Part shown: piece after piece, positions 46,244 through 53,473 of the stretch
Numbering within the stretch: position 1 is the stretch's first letter
Layout of the letters: every line of letters begins with the position of its first letter
NCBI RefSeq assembly: GCF_001182745.1
Contig: NZ_LN868938.1
Span: 2,480,001 to 2,544,000 of the forward strand
Direction: 5' to 3'
Source of the DNA: Nocardia farcinica
GTDB lineage: Bacteria; Actinomycetota; Actinomycetes; Mycobacteriales; Mycobacteriaceae
DNA: 64,000 nt
Made by a program: the position numbers and the translations under genes
Notes under the pieces: generated by a model
Database searches by the model: none
The model's input: the letters and a program-made list of their open reading frames with translations, nothing else
What the model was told of the DNA's origin: nothing

Positions 46244-46279
46244 CTAGGGACGTCCGAGGTAACGTGAAGACGTCCCTAG
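46244..46279. promoter_or_regulatory. 11-bp inverted-repeat operator between divergent AICE operons
   Basis: CTAGGGACGTC (46244-46254) and GACGTCCCTAG (46269-46279) form a perfect inverted repeat with a 14-base spacer. It lies in the 149-bp gap between the leftward transfer operon and the rightward regulator gene. A TTGACA at 46187-46192 may belong to the rightward promoter. The helix-turn-helix protein encoded next to it is the obvious candidate ligand. Confidence 0.7.
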
Positions 46280-46304
46280 TAGTCCCAATTCGGTGGGAGA
46301 CGAG

Positions 46305-47066
46305 ATGGCGAACGAGCGACTGCGTGAAGCGCTGCTGAAGAACGGGCTCGACATCAGCCACGTTGCCGAAGTGACCGGCGTCGACCAGAAAACCGTCGAA
46401 CGCTGGATCACGAAGGGACGCGTTCCCTACCCCCGTCACCGGCACGCGGTCGCCGCACTGGTGAAGGAAACCGAGCGCTACTTGTGGCCTGATGCCATCG
46501 CACCCGAACGGCGCGAGGCGATTGCCGAGTCAGAAGTGGTGAAGGTCTACCCGCACCGCCACTCGGTGCCGAGCGACTTGTGGCTTCGCCTGCTCTCCAA
46601 CGCCAACGATCGGATCGAAGTCTTGGTGCTGGCCGGACTCTTCATCGCCGAAGATCCCTCGTTCGCAAAACTGATCCGCCAGAAGGCAGCGGCAGGCACA
46701 TCGATCCGGTTCCTGTTCGGCAACCCGGCAGCCGACGAGGTTGTGAAGCGCAGCATCGAAGAGCGCTTGGCCGCGGGCACCGTATCGGCGCGGATCAGAA
46801 ACGCCCTGGCGCTGATCGAGCCATTGGCCAACATCGATGGCGTGGAGCTGCGTTACCACGACACCACCCTGTACAACTCGGTGTTCCGGTTCGATGACGA
46901 GATGATCGTGAACATGCACGTCTACGGCCAGCCCGGCGCCTATGCCCCCGCGATGCACTTGCGGCGTTTGGCCGGCGGCGACTTGTTCGACACCTACCTG
47001 ACCAGTTTCGAACAGGTCTGGTCACAGGCGGTGCCCAAGGCCGCGATCGAAGGAGGAGCCGCATGA
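46305..47066 (+). CDS. Helix-turn-helix regulator with DUF5919-like domain (Pra-like)
   Basis: This 253-residue protein has a helix-turn-helix at about residues 8-45 (LREALLKNGLDISHVAEVTG, then DQKTVERWITKGRVP). A larger sensor-like domain follows, with LFGNPAADEVVKRSIEER and YNSVFRFDDEMIVNMHVYG, resembling DUF5919 or a phospholipase D-like fold without the HKD motif. It is divergent from the transfer operon and precedes the NUDIX gene, the position of the pra activator in pSAM2-like elements. ATG 46305 has GGGAG five bases upstream. Confidence 0.8.
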   Translation: MANERLREALLKNGLDISHVAEVTGVDQKTVERWITKGRVPYPRHRHAVAALVKETERYLWPDAIAPERREAIAESEVVKVYPHRHSVPSDLWLRLLSNANDRIEVLVLAGLFIAEDPSFAKLIRQKAAAGTSIRFLFGNPAADEVVKRSIEERLAAGTVSARIRNALALIEPLANIDGVELRYHDTTLYNSVFRFDDEMIVNMHVYGQPGAYAPAMHLRRLAGGDLFDTYLTSFEQVWSQAVPKAAIEGGAA

Positions 47067-47530
47067 GGACCGACTACCTGAACGATCCCACCGCACCGCG
47101 GGCAAACAGCCTCAAGGTGGCCGTCAGCGCGTTCGTCCAAGACAAAGCCGGGCGAATCCTGATGATCCACCGCACCGACAACAATTTCTTCTCCCTCCCA
47201 GGCGGCGGCATGGAGGTAGGCGAAACCGTCGCTGGAGCGGTCATCCGGGAAGTCGCCGAGGAAACCGGCATCGACGTCCATCCGACTGATGTGATCGGCA
47301 TTTTCTCCGACCCTGGCCACGTGATCGCCTACGATGACGGCGAAGTCCGCCAAGAGTTTTCGATCTGCTTCGCCGCCGAACCGATCGGTGGGACCGCCCG
47401 CGCAAGTTCGGAGTCGAAAGCCGTCGAGTGGGTGGCTCCCGACGAACTCGGCGACCTCCGGATACACCCGTCGATGCGCCAGAGGATCGACCAATGCCTT
47501 CAAGCGTCCGGGCGGACCTACTTCACTTGA
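47063..47530 (+). CDS. NUDIX hydrolase
   Basis: This 155-residue protein has the full NUDIX box: G-G-G-M-E-V-G-E-x7-REVAEETGI, with the Glu residues that bind Mg. These enzymes hydrolyse nucleoside diphosphate derivatives. In pSAM2-type AICEs a NUDIX gene lies with pra and an HD phosphohydrolase gene and is thought to keep the element dormant by removing a nucleotide signal. It overlaps the regulator gene by four bases and the convergent HD gene by eight. Confidence 0.92.
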   Translation: MRTDYLNDPTAPRANSLKVAVSAFVQDKAGRILMIHRTDNNFFSLPGGGMEVGETVAGAVIREVAEETGIDVHPTDVIGIFSDPGHVIAYDDGEVRQEFSICFAAEPIGGTARASSESKAVEWVAPDELGDLRIHPSMRQRIDQCLQASGRTYFT

Positions 47531-48056
47531 AACTGAGCCGGTCCTCAGTGCGGCGCACCACCTCACGGATGATCGGCTCGGACTCACGGACCGACCGTCC
47601 CACCACATGGTCCGCCCCGTAACGGCGATAGATATCGGCCAGTCGATCATCCAGTGTGGTCGTCTTCCCGTCTGCGGTAGTCGTGAGGTCCGCCCACCAC
47701 AGCGCGTCCCTCAGCGGCGTCTGTTCGTCTTTCCAGTCGATGCTCAGTTCGCGATTGCGCGCCTCGATACAGGCGCACGAATGGTTCGCCACCAGGGCAC
47801 ATAGCCGTTTCGATGCCCCGATCGACTCGAGGAACACCGCCCCATCGATCGGATGGAACCCCGTTCGCACCAGCACGGGCGCGTAGCCGATGTCATGCAG
47901 CCACCCGGCCGCCACTAACAGCTCTGCATCGTCGACCACCGGCCCAGCTAGCGCTGCACGACTCGCTACGCCCTCCACATGCCGCAGCCGGCGCGGCAAC
48001 ACGGACAGGTGCGCACGAGCAGTCTCCGCTGCCCAGCCAACGAGGTCCACAGCCAT
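47523..48056 (-). CDS. HD-domain metal-dependent phosphohydrolase (Mdp-like)
   Basis: This 177-residue protein has the HD motif: HVEGVASRAA, then WLHDIGYAPV, then HPIDGA and a late Asp (ALWWADLTT). It should cleave phosphate from a nucleotide. Mdp partners with a NUDIX protein in AICE maintenance modules. Its convergent overlap with the NUDIX gene suggests mutual control of expression. Confidence 0.88.
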   Translation of the reverse strand: MAVDLVGWAAETARAHLSVLPRRLRHVEGVASRAALAGPVVDDAELLVAAGWLHDIGYAPVLVRTGFHPIDGAVFLESIGASKRLCALVANHSCACIEARNRELSIDWKDEQTPLRDALWWADLTTTADGKTTTLDDRLADIYRRYGADHVVGRSVRESEPIIREVVRRTEDRLSFK

Positions 48057-48748
48057 GCCACCACCGTATCGACCACATCCGACGAGCGTTTAACTGCCGA
48101 ATTTGGCTATATAGGATCAAGAGCGCCCGCGGCGGCGCATACGCGCCGCCGCCGCGCTACGACGCGCGGCGCTGGCTGATAAGGCGTCGCCCGCGGCGCG
48201 TCGGCGCGTCGGCGGCACGTTTGCGCCCTGGCAGAACGCCGACTGTTCCTGTCTGGCCGCCTTCTCCAACACCCTGACGGTGCTGGGCACGACGACTGCC
48301 CTACCGGACTTGCCTCCCGCAGCCGAGCACGAATCAGCCGGCCGGTGCCCGGTCAACCGGCCGTGGTCGCCTCCTCCCACGCTTCACCAGAGCACCTGGC
48401 GGTAGCGGACGGGACAGCGGGGCAGCGCTTCTGGTCGCCTTCGGGACCGAGGTCGGTGACGGGGGCGGTGCAGCCACGACCCGGGAGCAGATCGCGGCGG
48501 GGGCGAGGGCCGCGGTCCTTTCCGGGTCGACGGAATCTGCCCGAGGGGTGTACCAGACCACACCCACCCCGGCAAAGGCCAAGCGGTGTCGGCACCAGAG
48601 GCGGGCACGCGGCAATTCCCGGCCCATCCGGCGGTGACCTCCAAGGCTACGGCCGCGCGCCCCCCTCCGGCGCCGAGCCTTTGCCGGGGCGGGCGCGGCC
48701 TGGTCCAGGCGGAGCCCAGATCCCACCGACCCGGAAAGGACCACAACC
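48057..48748. other. Non-coding AICE region with hairpin and inverted duplication
   Basis: About 690 bases without a convincing intact gene. A very stable hairpin lies at 48129-48152 (10-bp perfect stem GCGGCGGCGC, loop ATAC). The stretch 48353-48595, read leftwards, is a decayed copy of the zinc-ribbon gene region to the right. A palindrome-rich, gene-poor stretch like this is a candidate for the rolling-circle origin, but no nick-site consensus was identified. Confidence 0.5.
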
Positions 48749-48900
48749 ATGACCCTCACCCCCGCCGCGACCTGCTCCCTGCGCGACTGCACCGCCCCCG
48801 CCACCGACCTCTACCACTACCAGTGGCAGAACCGCACCATCACCGATCACCTCTGCCCCGCCCACTACCGCCAGGCACTCCGCAACGACGCCGCCATGGA
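48353..48900. repeat. Imperfect inverted duplication of the zinc-ribbon gene region
   Basis: The left arm (reverse strand, about 48595-48353) and right arm (about 48655-48900) encode matching phrases such as LCRGGxGLV, RPGKD and PRRDLLP. They share a perfect 16-base inverted segment (GGTCCTTTCCGGGTCG, 48516-48531 against 48727-48742). The left copy has lost a continuous reading frame. Confidence 0.7.
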
Positions 48901-48925
48901 AGCGTTCGACCGCGACTACAACTGA
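48749..48925 (+). CDS. Small zinc-ribbon-like protein
   Basis: A 58-residue protein: MTLTPAATCSLRDCTAPATD, then HLCPAHYRQAL. Cys residues 9 and 14, with the later C-x-x-H, form a possible zinc knuckle. GGAAAGGA lies ten bases before the ATG. It is too short for many gene callers, but the decayed inverted copy next to it supports it as a real gene. Function unknown. Confidence 0.7.
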   Translation: MTLTPAATCSLRDCTAPATDLYHYQWQNRTITDHLCPAHYRQALRNDAAMEAFDRDYN

Positions 48926-48992
48926 CCCGGAGGGGGCTCCGGCCCCCTCTCCCTCACGCCCCGGCGCGGTACTTGCGCGTCCTCCGGCCGCG

Positions 48993-49181
48993 TGGCCTTC
49001 CTCGGTGGTGGCCTGCATTGTGATCCCGCGCCCCTCACGCCTCAAGAGCGCCTATCGGCGTCCCTACGGGATCGGCATCCGCCGACTCTTGACCCGTGAG
49101 CCTCTGCGCGTGACAGGCAGGCCGTAGGGGCAGGCGGTAAGCCAGCCCCGAGGTGTGCACGCCACCACCGAGGAAGGCCAA
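48993..49181. repeat. 20-bp inverted repeat, arms 149 bases apart
   Basis: TGGCCTTCCTCGGTGGTGGC at 48993-49012 is repeated in reverse complement at 49162-49181. It lies between the zinc-ribbon gene and the right att site and may bind recombination or replication proteins. Confidence 0.75.
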
Positions 49182-49231
49182 CCGTGGTCCAGACACGACG
49201 AAGGCTGCGGAGCATTCACCCCGCAGCCTCG

Positions 49232-49250
49232 GTACGCAGAACGTACGCAG
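49232..49250 (+). promoter_or_regulatory. Paired GTACGCAG arm-type sites, right
   Basis: Two direct copies of GTACGCAG at 49232 and 49243, 11 bases apart, match the pair at 39362-39380. They lie 107 bases left of the right att core. The matched spacing and placement at both element ends support integrase arm binding. Confidence 0.6.
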
Positions 49251-49356
49251 CAGCACCAGCCGCGACCAACGCCGCCAAACGTGGGCACCGCAAAACGCCA
49301 GGTCATAGCCACTGACACCTACAGCCACCAACGAACCAAACGCCGAGATACTAGTC

Positions 49357-49379
49357 CGAGCTGTACTTCGACGTGTAAG
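49357..49379 (+). other. Right att core site (attR)
   Basis: An exact 23-base copy of the glnA1 3' end, here outside any gene. It defines the right end of the AICE. Confidence 0.9.
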
Positions 49380-49429
49380 TCGAAACCGGCTCCGACCGGG
49401 GATGAGCAGCCGGGGCGACCCGTTCGTCC

Positions 49430-49535
49430 ACCGCTCGTCCCCAGGGATTTCAGCGAGTCCACCCGTTCTCGTGATCACTTCACCGATCGCGAAGCGGGTG
49501 GACTCGTTTGCGTTCTGCCACACCTGTTGTGGCAT
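49430..49535 (-). pseudogene. C-terminal remnant of a second, related integrase
   Basis: Read leftwards, this encodes QQVWQNANESTRFAIGEVIT, homologous to the very end of the AICE integrase (HLWPDADESTRRVIAAVITE). One extra base shifts the last codons. It stands in the same orientation and at about the same distance from an att core as the intact int does from attL. Everything upstream of the last 25 residues is gone. It implies that another element of the same family once occupied this glnA1 end. Confidence 0.75.
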
Positions 49536-49734
49536 ACAGCCCAGTACTCATTTCCCGGAAACGGAACCGGCGCGACGCCCCCGTGTTTGCGTGTGGTTCG
49601 CCGAACGACGGTGAGTGAGCCGGGTTATGGTGCGATCACCCCGGCGGGAGGCACGTGGCGGGGAACCAGGAGGGTGAGCCGGTCAGGTCGGCAAGCGATC
49701 GGCGCCGGCGCGCCGCGGCCGAGGAGGATGCGCC

Positions 49735-50115
49735 GTGCGTGGGAAATGGTCGATCGCGCTCGTCGCTGTCTCGGTAACGCTCGCGGTAACCGTCGGCGGG
49801 CTGGTGCTCCATCGGACGATGGCCGAGCCCACAACAGACCCGGAGGAGTACTCGGTGATCGACGGACAGCACCCTCTAGACCAGCCGGGCGGCGATCTCG
49901 CCGACCTCGAGGAACCTCTGATCGAAGGACCCGAGCCGACAACGGCCCGGGACTTCGTCGACGATTCCCGACCCGGCCCGGAGACGGCGCCCGAGACCCT
50001 GACACCATCCGGGCCTGGCGTGACTGACGAAGGCGGCGGGTGGACAGCGATCGTGCCGGAGAATTGCATTCGACAACTCGGTGACACCCGCACCAGCCAG
50101 GAGGGACACCGATGA
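49735..50115 (+). CDS. Single-helix exported or membrane protein
   Basis: This 126-residue protein starts at GTG with GAGGAGG seven bases upstream. It has one N-terminal helix (WSIALVAVSVTLAVTVGGLVL) and an acidic Pro/Glu-rich tail (PTTDPEEYSV...PETAPETLTP). It is probably membrane-anchored with an outside tail. It overlaps the next short frame by four bases. No family is recognised. It lies in the accessory stretch between attR and the core genes. Confidence 0.6.
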   Translation: MRGKWSIALVAVSVTLAVTVGGLVLHRTMAEPTTDPEEYSVIDGQHPLDQPGGDLADLEEPLIEGPEPTTARDFVDDSRPGPETAPETLTPSGPGVTDEGGGWTAIVPENCIRQLGDTRTSQEGHR

Positions 50116-50225
50116 CCTACCAGCCGCCGCAAGGGTCGCCCGGACCGTCAGAACCGCGTTACGGCACGGCCAGAGCTGATGCAGTGCTTCAATGTCGATC
50201 TTCGTCGATCTTCGCGACAAGGTGA
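50112..50225 (+). CDS. Short, probably truncated reading frame
   Basis: A 37-residue frame beginning MTYQPPQGSPGPSEPRYGTA. The Gln/Pro/Gly-rich start is typical of the cytoplasmic front of nocardial membrane proteins, but the frame ends after 37 residues without a helix. It overlaps the previous gene (ATGA) and may be the broken head of a longer gene. Confidence 0.4.
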   Translation: MTYQPPQGSPGPSEPRYGTARADAVLQCRSSSIFATR

Positions 50226-50315
50226 AGCTCACTCTGTGCGACACCCCGCTGGCCCGCACTCCGTAAGCACCGCGCTGACACGTAGACTGGGTTGAGATCA
50301 ACAAGGAGGTCGATG

Positions 50316-50507
50316 ATGGCGACGCCGCCTCCCGCCGACGAGCGGGTGCGACGTGCGCGGGTGATCAAGGCAGCGCGCACGACCAGCGAGTTGGAAGGCG
50401 CCCGAAGCACCGATGCCACGCGCGCAGACCAGGACGCCTATGTGCGCGGCGAGATCGACATCGAGCAGTTGAGCGCCAGAGTCCGGGCACGCTACAAGCT
50501 GGCCTGA
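50316..50507 (+). CDS. VbhA-like antitoxin of a Fic toxin
   Basis: This 63-residue protein contains the inhibitory motif T-S-E-L-E-G, matching (S/T)-x-x-x-E-(G/N) of Fic inhibitors. It also has the YVRGEIDIEQLSARVRARY tail typical of the VbhA family. The motif's Glu blocks ATP binding in the Fic active site. It lies five bases before the fic gene. The second of two adjacent ATGs is preferred because it is six bases from GGAGG. Confidence 0.85.
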   Translation: MATPPPADERVRRARVIKAARTTSELEGARSTDATRADQDAYVRGEIDIEQLSARVRARYKLA

Positions 50508-50511
50508 CGCC

Positions 50512-51174
50512 TTGTCTCGACTCGTCGACGACGGCGCTACCCGCCCGTGGGAGAGTGGGAACTTCGAGGCCAGGTGGCTCGGCTACTTCGTTCCCGGCAC
50601 CTCGGTTCTTCGAAATCGGGTCGGCGCAACGACGGCAGAAGAACTTGTCGACGCGGAGAACGATCTGGTCGAAGTCCGTATCGCCGAGTTGCGCGAATGT
50701 CCCGATCGCGTTTCTCGGACCTACGACCTCGCACATCTTCAGGCACTGCACAAGTTCCTTTTTCAGGATGTGTACGAATGGGCGGGCGATCTGAGGACCG
50801 TCGGCATCGAAAAGGGTGGAGAATCATTCTGCCCACCTGCTGACATCGCCCGGCCAGTCGACCATATTGCCGCATTGATCGGAGAGTCCGACCGGCTCCG
50901 CCGTGTGGATGCGGACGATCTCCCACGTCAGCTGGCTTACCTGTACGACTACGTCAACTTCGCCCACCCGTTCCGTGAAGGCAACGGACGGACACAACGC
51001 GAATTCTTCGACCAACTCCTGTCGGAGTCCGGGCGCGGCCTCGCCTGGGACACGATCGACAAGGCGCAACTACATTCCGCATGTCATATCGCTCGCGCTG
51101 ATAGTGATCTCGCCGCCCTCGAAGAGCTCTTCACTCGAATAGTGGATGACGAGCCCGCGTACTTCTACGATTGA
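50512..51174 (+). CDS. fic: Fic-domain AMP-transferase toxin (VbhT-like)
   Basis: This 220-residue protein has the complete Fic motif HPFREGNGR at residues 152-160, with catalytic His152, and the usual upstream flap (VGIEKGGESFCPP). It would AMPylate a host target, as bacterial Fic toxins AMPylate gyrase and topoisomerase IV. The start is TTG, five bases after the antitoxin stop; the poor start may keep toxin levels low relative to antitoxin. Its location between an AICE and core genes fits a mobile toxin-antitoxin module. Confidence 0.9.
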   Translation: MSRLVDDGATRPWESGNFEARWLGYFVPGTSVLRNRVGATTAEELVDAENDLVEVRIAELRECPDRVSRTYDLAHLQALHKFLFQDVYEWAGDLRTVGIEKGGESFCPPADIARPVDHIAALIGESDRLRRVDADDLPRQLAYLYDYVNFAHPFREGNGRTQREFFDQLLSESGRGLAWDTIDKAQLHSACHIARADSDLAALEELFTRIVDDEPAYFYD

Positions 51175-51239
51175 TTCTCTGTCCGAGGGTGGACGCCTTC
51201 CCATGGCACGGAGACGACCGATCGGGACAGGATGTGGTC

Positions 51240-52628
51240 ATGACAGCGCAGATGAGCAGATCGCATGACCTCGCACCGGTGGACGACGCGACTGCCGAGC
51301 GGTTGGCGGGGGCGTTGCGGTGCGCCACGGTGTCCGGGACCGGGGAGCGGGCCGATGACAGCGCCGACGGGGAGTTCGTGCGGTTGGCGGCGCATCTCGA
51401 GGCGTGTTTTCCGCGGGTGCATGCCGAGCTGGAGCTCGAGCGGTTCGGGCACAGCAGGCTCTACCGTTGGCCGGGGGTCGAACCGGAGCGGGTGTCGGCG
51501 ATTCTGCTGGCGCATCAGGATGTGGTGCCTGCCGGGGACGGGTGGACGCATCCGCCGTTCGCGGGCGTCGTGGACGACGGGTTCATCTGGGGGCGGGGGG
51601 CGATCGACGACAAGAGCCGGGTGCTGGCGATTCTGGAGGCGGTGGAGGCGGCGCTCGCGGCGGGGGTGCGGCCGCGGCACACCGTCTATCTGGCGTTCGG
51701 GCACGACGAGGAGGTGTTCGGGGACGCGGGGGCGGTGCTGATGGCGCGGCGGTTGCGGGATGCGGGGGTGCGGGCGGAGCTGCTGCTGGACGAGGGCGGG
51801 GTGATCACCGAGGGGGTGGCCGACGGGGTGTCGACGCCGGTGGCGTCGATCATGGTCGGTGAGAAAGGGTATGCGACGGTGCGGCTCTCGGTGCGGGAGA
51901 CGGGCGGGCATTCCTCGATGCCGGGGCGGCAGACGGCGGTGGGGCGGATCGCGCGGGCGGTGGCGCGGGTGCAGGATCGGCCGTTGCCGCTGCGGTTGAC
52001 GCCGGTGATCGCGGACATGCTGGCGCGGTTGCGGACGGTGATGCCGCCGGCGCGGCGGATGCTGCTCGGGGCAGCCGGGGTGGCGGGGCCGGTGATCACG
52101 CGGGTGATGGCGGCGCGTCCGCAGACCGAAGCGCTGGTGCGGACCACGACCGCGCCGACGGTCATCCGCGGCGGGGTGAAGGCCAATGTGTTGCCGCAGC
52201 ACGCCGAGGCACTGGTGAATTTCCGTATCCTGCCCGGTGATTCGGTCGACGGGGTGCTCGCGCACTGCCGCCGGGTGATCCGGGACCGGGGTGTGACGGT
52301 GGAGTTGGTGGGGATGGCCTCGGAACCCTCCCGCACCGAGCGGCCGGGTCCGGCGTTCGACCTGGTCGCGCGGCTGGCGCGGCAGGTGGTGCCGGGGGTG
52401 GCGGTGACCAGCGGGCTGGTGCCGGGGGCGACGGACTCGCGACATTACGACGGGCTGGCGGCGACCCGCTGCAATTTCGCGCCGATCGTGCTGAGCGAGG
52501 CCGATCTGGCGACCATCCACGGAACCGACGAACGCATCTCGCGGGTGAACTACGCTCGCCTCATCGAGTTCAATCGGCGGTTGATCGGCGAACTCGCGGC
52601 CGGGCCGATCGGAGAGGAGCAGCGGTGA
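51240..52628 (+). CDS. M20 family metallopeptidase (carboxypeptidase S-like)
   Basis: This 462-residue protein has the zinc ligands of the M20 family in order: LLAHQDVVPA, RGAIDDKS, FGHDEEVFG, LLLDEGG and IHGTDERIS. A dimerisation domain lies between (GHSSMPGRQTAVGRIARAVAR). These enzymes cleave peptides or N-acyl amino acids. Guanine-rich codons (many GGG and GCG) differ from the accessory genes to the left. Its stop overlaps the next start (ATGA or GTGA-type), so it forms an operon with the lipase-like and ribH genes. Confidence 0.88.
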   Translation: MTAQMSRSHDLAPVDDATAERLAGALRCATVSGTGERADDSADGEFVRLAAHLEACFPRVHAELELERFGHSRLYRWPGVEPERVSAILLAHQDVVPAGDGWTHPPFAGVVDDGFIWGRGAIDDKSRVLAILEAVEAALAAGVRPRHTVYLAFGHDEEVFGDAGAVLMARRLRDAGVRAELLLDEGGVITEGVADGVSTPVASIMVGEKGYATVRLSVRETGGHSSMPGRQTAVGRIARAVARVQDRPLPLRLTPVIADMLARLRTVMPPARRMLLGAAGVAGPVITRVMAARPQTEALVRTTTAPTVIRGGVKANVLPQHAEALVNFRILPGDSVDGVLAHCRRVIRDRGVTVELVGMASEPSRTERPGPAFDLVARLARQVVPGVAVTSGLVPGATDSRHYDGLAATRCNFAPIVLSEADLATIHGTDERISRVNYARLIEFNRRLIGELAAGPIGEEQR

Positions 52629-53464
52629 GCCAGACCAAGGACGGCTCGTTCGAGGGCACGGGGAGCCGGATCGCCTGGCGTGCCTGGCTGCCCGACGGGC
52701 CGGCGCGCGCGGCGATCGTGCTGGTGCACGGGGTGGCCGAGCATTCCGGCCGCTACGTGCACGTGGGCACCCGGCTGGCCGATGCCGGATACGCGGTGTA
52801 TGCGCTCGACCATGTGGGGCACGGCAAGTCGGCGGGCGGCAAGGCCAACATCGGGTCGCTCGACGGTGCCGCCGACAACGTCGCGGGCATGCTCGACATC
52901 GCCGCGCGCGAGCACCCCGGTGTGCCGCGATTCCTGCTCGGGCATTCGATGGGCGCGCTGATCGTGCTGTATCTGGCGACGCGCGCGCCGATCGACGTCG
53001 CGGGCGTGGTGGTCTCGGCGCCGCCGCTCGAGATTCCGGTCGGCAACCCGTTGCAGAAACTGCTCGCGCCGGTGCTGACCAGACTGACCCCGAATCTCGG
53101 TGTATTGCAATTGGATTCGTCGTCGATCAGCCGCGACCCGGCCGTCGTCGCCGCCTACGATTCCGATCCGCTGGTCTACCGGGGCAAGCTGCCCGCCCGC
53201 ACCGCCACCGAGATCCTCGACGGCTCGCTGACCGTGAAGCGGCGCCTCGGCAAGCTGACGGTGCCGACGCTGGTGCTGCACGGCACCGCCGACACCCTCG
53301 CCGCGCCGTCGAGCGCCGACCTCATCGAGCGCGGTGCCGCGGCCGAGGACCTGACCGTGCACCGTTACGACGGCCTCTATCACGAGGTGTTCAACGAGCC
53401 GGAGAAGGAGACCGTGTTCGCCGACCTGGAACGGTGGCTGCAGGACCATCTGACGACCCAGTAG
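52625..53464 (+). CDS. Monoacylglycerol lipase-like alpha/beta hydrolase
   Basis: This 279-residue protein has the same length as mycobacterial monoglyceride lipase (Rv0183). It shows the oxyanion HG (LVHGVAEHSGRY), the nucleophile elbow GHSMG with Ser108, ISRDPAVVAAYDSDPLVY, the Asp segment LHGTADTL and the His segment LYHEVFNEPE. It probably releases fatty acid from monoacylglycerols. It overlaps the peptidase gene by four bases. Confidence 0.9.
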   Translation: MSQTKDGSFEGTGSRIAWRAWLPDGPARAAIVLVHGVAEHSGRYVHVGTRLADAGYAVYALDHVGHGKSAGGKANIGSLDGAADNVAGMLDIAAREHPGVPRFLLGHSMGALIVLYLATRAPIDVAGVVVSAPPLEIPVGNPLQKLLAPVLTRLTPNLGVLQLDSSSISRDPAVVAAYDSDPLVYRGKLPARTATEILDGSLTVKRRLGKLTVPTLVLHGTADTLAAPSSADLIERGAAAEDLTVHRYDGLYHEVFNEPEKETVFADLERWLQDHLTTQ

Positions 53465-53473
53465 GCTCGCGCC

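Larger units (their letters stand above)
48926..49356. other. Right end of the AICE, no gene
   Basis: About 430 bases with no credible gene. It contains a perfect 20-base inverted repeat (48993-49012 against 49162-49181, TGGCCTTCCTCGGTGGTGGC) and the right pair of arm sites. This is the likely attP arm region of the circular element. Confidence 0.6.
39303..49379. mobile_element. Actinomycete integrative and conjugative element (AICE) in glnA1
   Basis: About 10 kb bounded by a 23-bp direct repeat of the glnA1 3' end. It has the full AICE gene set: tyrosine integrase and excisionase next to the left att site, a rolling-circle HUH replication initiator, an FtsK/TraSA-like double-stranded DNA translocase, a spdB-like spreading gene, and a regulator-NUDIX-HD module like the pra-nud-mdp set of pSAM2-type elements. 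Genes from int to 46155 form one leftward, tightly overlapping run. AICEs transfer double-stranded DNA between mycelial cells. Use of a protein-coding gene instead of a tRNA as target is less common. Confidence 0.92.
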
